64,000 nt of DNA from Forficula auricularia (taxonomy: Eukaryota > Arthropoda > Insecta > Dermaptera > Forficulidae): positions 313,282 through 377,281 of the forward strand of contig JALMQS010000091.1 of the NCBI GenBank assembly GCA_024734495.1. Reading direction: 5' to 3'. The position numbers were made by a program, and so were the translations under genes. The notes under the pieces were generated by a model, which had not been told where the DNA came from, did no database searches, and saw only the letters and a program-made list of their open reading frames with translations. Numbering within the stretch: the stretch's first letter is position 1; the number at the start of each line of letters is the position of its first letter. This document shows, one piece after another, positions 32,837-44,000 of this stretch.

Positions 32837-33138
32837 TAAATAAATTAAAAATTTATGATTCCACCAGAAGACACTTTTAGTGTCCCTTCAATTTATAAAA
32901 AAAAGTCTTCTACTCTCGGCAAATACTTTCAATTTAAAGTAATTAGTTATTATATTCATTTTTATTGACACACCCACCCGTGAATAATTGCTTTAATTAA
33001 TAAAAAAACAATCAAATTAAAGTTATTTGAAGATGAGACCCTGATTACCCCAAAAACCCATTAAGCGGTGATTTTTATCGAAATTTTTCGAGCAGGTTTC
33101 GAGAAATCGATTCTATAATCGCTCATTTAATAGAAAAA

Positions 33139-33965
33139 AGACAAGATGCGAAGCCCGTCTTTGGCGGGCATCTTACTGTTTGAACTCCTTAATGGGATTT
33201 AATATCATAATTTAAATTTCCTAATTTTATTTGTCATGAACAATTTATTAGTGGGTTTTAAAATAATCATTTAAATTTTCTAATTTTAATAAATTTTATT
33301 TATCACGAACTATTAGTGGGTTTTGATTTAATCATTTAAATTTCGTAATTAATAATAAGTTTGTTTTGTTATGGACTATTAGTAGGTTTTAAAATAATCA
33401 ATTAAATTTCCTAATTATAAAAAGTTTGATTTGTCATGAACTATTAGTGGGTTTTAAAATAATGATGTAAATTTCCTAATTTTAATAAATTTTATTTGTC
33501 ATGGACTATTAGTGGTTTTAAAAAATAATAATTTAAATTTCCAAATTATAATAAGTTTGTTTTGTTATGGACTATTAGTAGGTTTTAAAATAATCATTTA
33601 AATTTCCTAATTATAATAAGTTTGATTTGTTATGGACTATTAGTAGGTTTTAAAATAATCAATTAAATTTCCTAATTTTAATAAATTTTATTTGTCATGA
33701 ACTATTAGTGGGTTTTGAAATAATCATTTAAATTTCCTAATTATAATAAGTTTGATTTGTTATGGACTATTAGTAGGTTTTAAAATAATCAATTAAATTT
33801 CCTAATTTTTAATAAATTTTATTTGTCATGAACTATTAGTGGGTTTTGAAATAATCATTTAAATTTCCTTATTTTAATAAGTTTTATTTGTTATGAACTA
33901 TATATATTAGTGGGTTTTAAAATTAAAAAAAATCCTGTCAACGTCTTCGCGCAAGCCGTATATAA
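33139..33965. mobile_element. Helitron-like element with internal minisatellite, copy 1
   Basis: Left terminus CAAGATGCGAAGCCCGTC with hairpin CCCGTCTTTGGCGGG. Centre 33190-33925: about 11 diverged tandem units of roughly 60-67 bp containing AGTGGGTTTTAAAATAAT and ATTTGTCATGAAC. Right terminus GTGGGTTTTAAAATTAAAAA then GTCTTCGCGCAAGCC. Same three-part layout as 42742-44155. The design (hairpin end, variable central tandem array) resembles DINE-1/Helentron-type elements; family name is inference. Confidence 0.6.
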
Positions 33966-33984
33966 TAATTTAATATAAAAAGAT

Positions 33985-34060
33985 AAAATAACTCTGAATT
34001 TTCGATCTGCTTATTCTGCGATCTTTCTCAAGTATGAGCGAGCACTCAATCCAATTTTAG
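33985..34060 (-). other. Decayed hammerhead-like segment (CTTGAGAA family)
   Basis: Minus strand ACTTGAGAAAGATCGCAGAA, GATCGAAAATTC. A second copy at 50222 reads CTTGAGAACGGTCGCAGAA, GATCGAAACGTCG. GATC stem II and GAAA remain but the core is CTTGAGA rather than CTGANGA. Confidence 0.35.
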
Positions 34061-34099
34061 ATTAGCTCTATTTGAATTGGAAATGAATAGAAAATACAC

Positions 34100-34690
34100 A
34101 TATAATAAAATATAACGTTTAAATGTTTGTTGTTTCTAAATGAAGCGGATATTTCTAATAAATATATGTTGTCATTTTTGCATGTGGTCTAGTCTAGACA
34201 CTTATTAATAACTGTTTCATTATAAGCCGAATACAAATTAAATATATAATGAATAAATAAATGTTTGAAAGGCACACAAATTAGCAATGACCTCCTCCCA
34301 ATTAAAATGGAGACCTATTTTCACAAACATAAGGGGTTAATGAATGTTAACTAGTCAAGGAAATTAGTTAGTTAATTTCCCTTTGCAATTGAAAATAAAA
34401 ACATCACAAACCGTTCGTTCATTGAATTCAAAGAAATCTCTTAACATATCATCTACTACTGCTGAGTGGATTTTATTTTTTATTCCTCAATTATATTATA
34501 TAATATTAATTTGAAATAAGAAATAAAATCACTTAAAAGAGTTCTCTATAGAAATAATTTTTAAATAAATAAATATATTGATCAACATGAACAATGTTCT
34601 GTACAAACTGATGGGCTCGGCACATTGGTGGGGGAGTACCTTTTGACATCTGTAATTAATAATAACTCACTGACTTGCCTATTGCGTGAT
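34100..34690. other. AT-rich sequence, no exon found
   Basis: Searched for the cytoplasmic exon of the ATPase beta gene (would end in TGGG before GT); none seen here or further upstream. Confidence 0.4.
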
Positions 34691-34699
34691 CCCACAGTT

Positions 34700-34743
34700 T
34701 CCACTGAGGAAGAGATGCCGAAAGCGCTCTCGAAATATTTGGA
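34700..34743 (+). ncRNA. Hammerhead ribozyme motif in the sense strand of the intron before exon 2
   Basis: Stem I TCCA/TGGA (34700-34703, 34740-34743), core CTGAGGA (34704-34710), A, stem II GAGA...TCTC (4 bp), GAAA (34732-34735), stem III A-TA-T, cleavage base T34739. All consensus core bases present. It lies 213 nt before exon 2 in the gene's transcribed direction, so it should be in the pre-mRNA if the first exon lies upstream. No inverted partner seen nearby. Confidence 0.6.
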
Positions 34744-34955
34744 TTAACCATTCGAATAATAAAATAAATTACTGGAAAGAAGCAATTCAATTTATTTATC
34801 CTTTAACAATAAAAAATTGATTAAGTAAATTTGAAAAATCACAAAAATGATGCCGTATTCGATGAAATTTGCAAAAAAAAGCTAAGATTAAAATAAAATT
34901 TCAAAAAATAAAGGGTACTTTTTAATCTATGTGTATTTTTGTTGTTTGTTTTTAG

Positions 34956-35096
34956 GGAAAATTCTTCTCTTCTATGTCCTGTTCTACACGGCTTTGTCGG
35001 GTTTCTTCGCCGCTTTGTTAACCATTTTCTACCAGACGTTGGATTTGAAAATTCCCAAATGGCAATTGGACAGCTCGCTCATCGGGGATAATCCAG
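34956..35096 (+). CDS. nrv: Na+/K+-ATPase beta exon 2 (transmembrane exon)
   Basis: Acceptor TTTTTAG ends at 34955 and donor GTAAG starts at 35097. The exon enters completing a split codon (last two bases GG) and leaves in phase 1. It encodes the whole membrane helix and the start of the ectodomain up to IGDNPG. The reading frame is open upstream through the acceptor, but that part is pyrimidine tract rather than coding. Confidence 0.95.
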
Positions 35097-38000
35097 GTAA
35101 GCATTTGATATTAAATAAATAAATCTTTATTACTCGATCTGTTTAGAGGCACAACTCCTCGGTAGATAAGCCAACCTAACATCAATACAATTTAACTACA
35201 GAAATTAATAAACATCAATACAAATCAATTACAAGAAAAAAAAATAGAAATGTATGCTCATTAACAAATAATATGAACATAGATTTCCATCAAAAGACAA
35301 AATAAATAGTAAATAAATAAATAAATTTGCCATCCATCTGGATTTTTTATTTTTTTATTTTTTTGATAATAAAATAATAATAGCCATACGAGCCCCCGTC
35401 CCATCTCAATTGGCCCACCAATATTTTTCTTTTTAAATAAAATTATGCTAATTCACGGTAAATTTAATTTAAATATTTATTTTTATTTTCATTTGGAACA
35501 ACATTTTAAACAATTTAAAACATTTTATTGTAACATTTAACTTAAAATTATTTTTTAATTGTTAAAACATATTTTTATATAAAAAATAGTTCTTTGCTTT
35601 TCACGATTTTTTTTTAAGAATCTTTGAATATGTGAAATAATCAAGTAGGCTTTGCCTTTTTCCAACAAAAGAAAGTTTGTTTTGTTTATTATTAGTAAAA
35701 ATGACTCGTGGAAAGGTTGTTGATGAAAAAATTCGCTCAATTATTATCAATTTATTTAAAAAGGGAAAATCAAACGCGGAAATTGACGATCTAGTTAATT
35801 TATCAAAGTTTACTGTCAGAAATATTATTCGAGTTTATAAAACAACTGGTACAATAGCTACAAAACCTCGGTATGCGTCGAAATTCAAAATATCAGATGC
35901 TGATAGACGGGCATTGAAGAAGATTATTAGAAAAAACAGGCGTTCGAACTATGGTGAATTATCTGTTCTTTGGAGCGATTCTGTGGGACGAAGTGTTTCA
36001 AGATCCACGTGCCATAGAGAAGCCCTTAAGTTAGGTTTTAAAACTTACAAGGTAATTTTATTGCAACTTATTCCAAATTTTTTTTGTAATTTTACTAATT
36101 TTTTTAGGCGAAAGAAAAGCCACTCTTGACATTAAAACAAAAGAAAAACCGGCTTAAATGGGCTAAAAGTCACATTAATTGGACGAGTGATGAATGGAAT
36201 AGTGTCCATTGGAGTGATGAGTCTCGTTTTGAAGTTTGTGTTGGGGACAATCGAAGCAGAGTTATTCGTCAGAAAAATGAAGCTTTCAATTCAGATTGTT
36301 TAAAAAAAGAAAGTAAAATTTCCTGCTTCAGTTATGGTATGGGGTTCAATGTCTGCTAGAGGTGTTGGAAAACTTCACTTCATTGATGGAATTGTAAACA
36401 CCAATAAATATTTAGAGATTTTGAAAAAATCGTTACTTCCAACAATGACAGATGCATTGCAGAATAATAATAATTTTGTGTTCCAACAAGACCGGGCGGC
36501 CTGCCATAGATCAAGAAAATCTTTAAAATGGCTTTCTGATCATAATGTTCCACTTTTGGAGTGGGTGGCAAACAGTCCCGACTTGTCACCAATAGAAACT
36601 CTTTGGCACACAATGAAAAAGCTATTACGCGATACAACCAGCTAGAAACGTAGTCGAATTAAAACACAAACTTCAAAATATTTGGGATACTTTCACTCAA
36701 GATGAGTGTCAAAACTTAATAACTACGTTGCCCAAAAGAATTCAAGCCGCAATTAAAAATAAAGGCGACATCACACAGTGAGTAAGGTTTTTGGAATTTG
36801 TATGTTTTCCTTGTTTTTAACAATTAAAAAATAATTTTAAATTAAATGTTACAGTAAAATGTTTTAAATTGTTTAAAATGTTGTTCCAAATGATAATAAA
36901 AATAAATATTTAAATTGAATTTACCGTAAATTATCATAATTTTATTTAAAAATAGAAAAAATATTGGTGGGCCAATTGAGATGGAACGGGGCTCGTATAT
37001 GGTGGCATTAAGACATTAAATATATTTTGATTCCGATTTTTTTTGAGCCTCGTCTTCTAATTTTGTTCATTACTTATGTTGTAAATTGATAGTAAAAAAA
37101 AAAATCAAGTATAAATATTAATATATAAAGCTCGGTCGAAAAGGTTAAAAACATGAATCAATAAAAAATCTTCAAAATTCTTGAGCGTTCTTTAAAAATT
37201 CATATTTTAAGTTGAAATTTTCATGTGGATATTTAATTTGTTTTTTTACATATAGAACCAATTACTGTATAGAAAATAAAAAAATTTGAAAAAAAAAATA
37301 GATTTTGTTACATTTTTTGAGATTTTTAAAATTCTCGAGTTAAAATTTGGAGACGGTTCTTAAAATATTGAATACTCATGCGTGACTCAAAAAAGAAAAA
37401 TATTCGGTAAAAAGAGTCACATTCTCTGATAGCACACTCGCTCTGGAAGATGTCTAATAAACACCTAGATATCTTATAGACATCTTAAAAACATCTTAGA
37501 CGCAACAAGACCTGAATAAGACATCTGGATAGAGCAGAGCGTGTTATCAGGGTTATTATGTACTTATTTTAAAATTTATAGCGAATTAAAAATCTACTCT
37601 TATTAAACGAGCAAAAATTGTATATTTATTTATATATATATATTTGTATCTTGGTTCTATTTTGAAAACGACTCTACCAATTTTGATGAAATTCACGGGT
37701 TAGGGGGTTTTTGGGTTGACAATCCGATCTGTCACGGTCTCATCTTCGACAAAATTGTTTTTGATGGTTTTTTTACGTAATCAAATTAATTCTTCTCAGG
37801 TACACAAATGACAATCTTATCTTAGGGATTTAAAAGGGTTTTCTTTTACTTTTGTACCCAGATAGACAATGGGTTGATAATTGTTCTCAAAGGCCTTGAA
37901 GAAGTATTGTGATTGTGGATTTTAACATATTTTGTTCTCCATAAACGTTAGAAATATTAATAAACGTTTTATAATTGTTTTTATAAAGAACTTTATTTAT

Positions 38001-41000
38001 TTAATAGATTAAAAAATAATCAAGAATTTATTTTAAAATATATTTCTCATAAGCACTTCTCAATTTTCTGAAAAAACAACACATTTTGATAGGTTTTATT
38101 TATTAACAATTGGATGAATAAAAATGAATCATATGGTTGAATCAAAACAGGTGCAGGAGGTGGGAGTGCAGTGGTGGGGGACCGGGGGTGGGGTCGAGTG
38201 GGGTGGAGGTGGGGGGGGGATACAGTGGGCGAATATTATATATTTTTGTATTTTTTTTTAATTTGAAAACGACTCTCAAATAAAAATCGACCTTTTTATC
38301 AGAATTTTAAATTAAAAATAATATTAAAATAAACATTTTAACTGAAGGAAGAAGTTACCGAGCATCGCTCGGTGCCTCAAATTACTTAATATTAAAACAT
38401 GTACTTACTTTGTTTCAGGTTTAGGATTTCGGCCCATGCCCTCTGAGGATAACGTCGAAAGTACACTCATCTGGTATAGAGGCAGCGATGATAATAATCA
38501 TAAATACTGGACTGAAGAACTGGACAAATTTCTTGAACGTAAGCATCTGAAAAAAAAGAATGATTTTAAAAAATTGATCTAAAATTTGAAAATTAAATAA
38601 TTATTGATTAAGGGTGTCCAATTGACCCGACATAAAATCATAAACATTGAGATTCTTATGTACTTACTGGAAAACGTATCTGAGATAAAAGAGCTAACTT
38701 TTCTAAATTAAATTTAACCTACCCGAATATACATATATTAGCTAGACTTATAGAAGAAGCTGATTTTTAATAATGAATTTGAAACTATAGAAATCAAGAT
38801 TTACAGAAAGATAATAATTATATTAGAAGAAATTATCTCTTGGGTGAGAGAGACGGAATGGTAGAAATTTTAATTGAGAATTGATAGAAAGGCAGTCCAA
38901 GGACAATGAAAAAATAATAGATTTATTGGACAGTCATTTTTTGTCCTACTCATAAACAGACGTTTCGGAGGATTCTTCAGGATTCTTGTATGTTTCCCTC
39001 AGTGACCCCTTTTAAACTCTGAAGAAGGAGGGAAAATCCTCCGAAACCACGGTTTATGAGTAGGGAGGGAAATGACTGTCCAATAAATATATTTTATTTG
39101 AGATAATTTTTTTCATTATCCTTGGACTCCCTTTGCATCAATTGTCAATTGATAATAATTAAACAATAGTAGGTACTTTATTCCATTACTTTCTTAGTTT
39201 TTTCTAAATATCTTGAAAATGACTTAACCAATTTTGATGAAATTTAATATTCTAATTAAATACCTTTGGGGCCAGGAAAAAGGTTAAAGTTTTTAGTAAA
39301 TTTATATTTTAAAGTACTTTACTCTAGAGTAGGATAGTACTTTTTTAAATTCTTTAAAATTTATTCATTTGATCGTTTTAATATAGCTCATTTAACCTTG
39401 CTTATGTAAGAATGGATAGGCTTCTCTCTGTACAATGCTAAAAATTTGAGACGAAATTTTATAAGTAACCATAGCAACTGCGTTGTTTTCTTATCCGTTA
39501 CCTTTGCTTAAGACATAGAGGAATCAACATAAAATCAAAAATAGGGATTATTGATTCTCATCTATTAATTGAGGAATAACCATTCATGATTGAATTTTTG
39601 ACGTTTCGGTTATTATTGGTAACCATTCCTGAAGAGTAAGTCAATATATGGACTGCAAATAGCCAGTGATATCTGATTAATAATAATGGAATAAACATAA
39701 TAATATTTCAAATGACTTTGGATAAAGTTTAGCAACGATCCGTAGCAATTTATTTTTTTCGTTATTATAGGTTCATTTTTCTTATTTTTTTAGTTTGAAA
39801 ATTTTATAATTTTAATTTTTTACCCCCCCCCCTTAATTTTGGGTCGATATGCACCATATAATAAAGTTTAACAACGATCCGTTGAAGTTTATTTATTATT
39901 TAAAAATCTATCTTCATAACATAATTTTATTTTTATTTTATTTTATTTTATATCAGTAGACGGACAAAAGTGTCTTTATACATAACAATACAAGTACAAA
40001 ATAAATTTACAAAAATATAAGCTGATACGTTAATCATAATATAAACATACAAGAAATACAAAAATATAAGGTGATACATTAGTCTTAATACAAACATACA
40101 CAAATTTCGAAAATAAAAGGTGACACCCCAATCACAATACAAACACACACATGATCCAGAAAGAGAGTGCAAAAAAACAGAATAACAACAATCACAAGTA
40201 CAAAACGGAAATTGAACATTGACAGACCGCAAGCAAGATATCGCCAATCACAGGCAATTCGATTACTCAAAACAGATAGTATGGAAATATTTATGTAATT
40301 TAATAGATAGATTATGTATTTTAATAGTTATATGTGTCACAAAAATAGTAAAAAATCCATTACTTAATCAATAGAACAATTGGTTAATTTTAAACTAGAC
40401 TAATTCCATCATAAAGTATTAATGTCATAGTACGAGACAATACAAAAATTCAAAATGATGTTTATACAATTTCTTTTATAGAAAAAACTTATTTTTCAAT
40501 TTAAAATGACTAATACATTTTTATAAATTGTATGTATTGCGTGACAATAAAATAAGCTATAAATTATTTATACGATAAAGGATAAACTAAAGCGGCGATA
40601 AACTTCTAGCGATTAATTGTTGGTGATAACTTTCCTAGACATGAAAATTATTTTCCGTTGTATTTTGTAAATAACAAATTGATAAATAAAACCAGCCACC
40701 CTGAAGATATATTTCTAAATGGTAGGCAGGGAGATAAGGAGTGAGCATATGGCTAGAAAAGTGTCGCCTGCCTACGTCATCGCTGACTCACAATCCGCCA
40801 TCTTGAGGCGATCAACAAATTGAGATTTCCATATGGTCCTATACTAAAATATATATATAATTTTACCTTCGATTTTCAAAATTATAAGGTCTCCTAAATA
40901 AAAGAAAAACTAATAAAAGAACTATCTTAAATTATAGTTTTTTGATTTTTACAGATATCTAGAGTAAATTGAAATTAAAATGAGCAAATAGAAATTTTTT

Positions 41001-44000
41001 TATTTGATGAAAAAATATTCTTAAAAATTCAAAACATTCTTAATTAAAGCGGTATAAATTATTGTACTAACAAAAATAGAAATAAAAACTCCTCGAATAA
41101 AGTACGTATTTATATATATATTAGACTGGTCGTTAAAAATTTAATTTTTTCCGATGCCCCCTAAAATGCTTCCTTTTGATGAGAACACGCGAGGTATTTT
41201 TTTCTTTTTTATTAAACACAAAACGTTTCGCAAGACGATCTAAGTGCATTTTTTGGTAAAATCATGTTTTTTTTTTTTGGAAATTTTTTATCACAAATAG
41301 TATTTTTCCTGAAATATAATATAATAATATAGTCAATGATTTGTATAGTACAACTAAGAGAAATTTTCGCTATACGCGACATATTTTTTATAGAAGCCTA
41401 TAGACGTATGAAAGGATCGGTAATTTAATAAATATAGATAATGATTATACATTAACCTGCTAAGTTACTGGGAAATTGTTGGGAAAATAATGATAATAAT
41501 AATGTAACATTGTTAATATTATCCAAATTATCAAAAAATTATTATTATTGGTTATAAAATAAAAATATTCCAAAAAAAAAACAAAAAACATGATTTTACC
41601 AAAAAATAAACTTAGTTTATGAAATTTTCCTTCTTTATAAAAGCTTGAAAAAAATTCACTTTAAAAATATTAGTTCAATGCACATGTTTTAATTGAAAAA
41701 GTTTTTGTTTTGCAGAGAGTAGCAGAGTTGTTGATTCACAAAGAAAAAGTTAGACTTGATGCAAATAAACATACACACATGTATATCGAGATGATATATA
41801 TATATATATATATACAGATATATCATCTCGATATACATGTGTGTATGTTTATTTGCATCAAGCAGAGGACAACCTCTTTGTTTCTCTTTGTGCACATGTT
41901 TTACTAGAAATAAATAATTTGTTTAGAAAATACCTGTTTAAAAGTAAAAATAAAAAAGTCTGTTAACCTCAAAACACATGTCAAAACAACTTTAGAATAC
42001 TCACTTATTAAGTTAAAAAATATAAAATTATTTCACATTAAAATGAGATGAATATACACAAAATAGTCCTAGGAACATATACTGTATTTTATATTAAAGA
42101 AAAGCGTGCTTATATGAGAGTATTAGCTCTTTGTTAAACATGTATTTCTCATTTGATAACGTTGTGTTTGGAAATCTTTTGATCAAGACAAGATGGCGGT
42201 CGAGCCTCCTCTTCTCCCCGCTTCGGGGGACAATTTCCTCGCCTAAGTTCTAAGCTTACAGGCACTCACTATCTCCATGATGGTAGTTAAGGTAATAATT
42301 TTGTATGTTGTTTGTTTAGCGTACCGGCGTCGTGGTGAGGACGTAGTTGGGTCAGCGAATCGCCAGCACTGTGACTACGAGTCCCCCCCAAGCGAAGGGA
42401 AAGTTTGCGAAATTGATATTTCCTCCTACAACCCTTGCACAACCGATAATCATTACAATTATCAAAAGAGTGCGCCTTGTATCTTTCTGAAATTGAACAA
42501 GATTTTCAATTGGAAACCGCATTTTTATAATGATACAAATACCTTGCCGGAAGGAATGCCCGAAGATCTCAAGACTCATATTCGAAACGAGAAAAATAAC
42601 CATGCTAGCAGGGTAAGGGAACTCAATCACTTCAAACATATTTATTTATTTATTTGTTTTCTCAAATAGCTTTAATAAGAAGAATAAAAATCATTTCTCT
42701 AAATAAAGAATTATATAGGCAGTTTATGGTATTTTAATACAAGCTGTGAAGTCCGCCTTCGGCGGACAAGGTGGGCATCTTGCTGGCCAGGGGGTTACGC
42801 CGTTACCCTCTCTGGACTCCATGGTGGGCTTTAAAATAATAATTTAAATTCCCTACTTTTAATCAATTTTATTTGTCATGAACTATATTAGTGGGTTTTA
42901 AAATAATAATTTAAATTTCCTAATTTTAATCAATTTTATTTGTCATGAACTATATTAGTGGGTTTTAAAATAATAATTTAAATTTTCTAATTTTAATCAA
43001 TTTTATCTGTTGTCATGAACTATATTAGTGGGTTTTAAAATAATAATTTAAATTTTCTAATTTTAATCAATTTTATTTGTCATGAACTATATTAGTGGGT
43101 TTTAAAATAATAATTTAAATTTGCTAATTTTAATAAATTTTATTTGTCATGAACTATATTAGTGGCTTTTAAAATAATAATTTAAATTTACTAATTTTAA
43201 TAAATTTTATTTGTCATGAACTATATTAGTGGGTTTTAAAATAATGATTTAAATTTTCTAATTTTAATCAATTTTATTTGTCATGAACTATATTAGTGGG
43301 TTTTAAAATAATAATTTAAATTTTCTAATTTTAATCAATTTTATTTGTCATGAACTATATTAGTGGGTTTTAAAATAATAATTTAAATTTTCTAATAATC
43401 AATTTTATTTGTCATGAACTATATTAGTGGGTTTTAAAATAATAATTTAAATTTTCTAATTTTAATCAATTTTATTTGTCATGAACTATATTAGTGGGTT
43501 TTAAAATAATAATTTAAATTTTCTAATTTTAATCAATTTTATTTGTCATGAACTATATTAGTGGGTTTTAAAATAATAATTTAAATTTTCTAATTTTAAT
43601 CAATTTTATTTGTCATGAACTATATTAGTGGGTTTTAAAATAATAATTTAAATTTTCTAATAATCAATTTTATTTGTCATGAACTATATTAGTGGGTTTT
43701 AAAATAATAATTTAAATTTTCTAATTTTAATCAATTTTATTTGTCATGAACTATATTAGTGGGTTTTAAAATAATAATTTAAATTTTCTAATTTTAATCA
43801 ATTTTATTTGTCATGAACTATATTAGTGGGTTTTAAAATAATAATTTAAATTTTCTAATTTTAATCAATTTTATTTGTCATGAACTATATTAGTGGGTTT
43901 TAAAATAATAATTTAAATTTTCTAATTTTAATCAATTTTATTTGTCATGAACTATATTAGTGGGTTTTAAAATAATAATTTAAATTTTCTAATTTTAATC

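Larger units (their letters stand above)
32632..32930. mobile_element. Penelope-type foldback with two mutated hammerheads
   Basis: Inverted halves: GTGTCTCCTGGTGGAATTAT at the left and ATTCCACCAGAAGACAC at the right, with hammerhead-like motifs facing outwards at 32672-32711 (minus) and 32791-32836 (plus). On the right the sequence ends in TCTTCTACTCTCGGC, the inverse of the Penelope-like left end at 6771. Confidence 0.65.
35389..36995 (+). mobile_element. Tc1-like transposon with long TIRs
   Basis: 1607 bp flanked by TA (35387-35388, 36996-36997). TIRs of about 180 bp (35389-35569 and 36812-36995) begin CGAGCCCC and share TCTCAATTGGCCCACCAATA. It lies wholly inside the intron between exons 2 and 3 of the ATPase beta gene, same strand. 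A left-TIR fragment of another copy is at 62547-62674. Confidence 0.9.

Noticed and set aside
40690..40720. CCCTGAAGATATATTTC as a hammerhead start
   Set aside because: No stem II, GAAA or cleavage segment follows.
41686..41907. Small ORFs on both strands (41689-41895, 41710-41907)
   Set aside because: They read through a near-perfect hairpin of a Penelope-type terminal repeat, hence mirror-image peptides.
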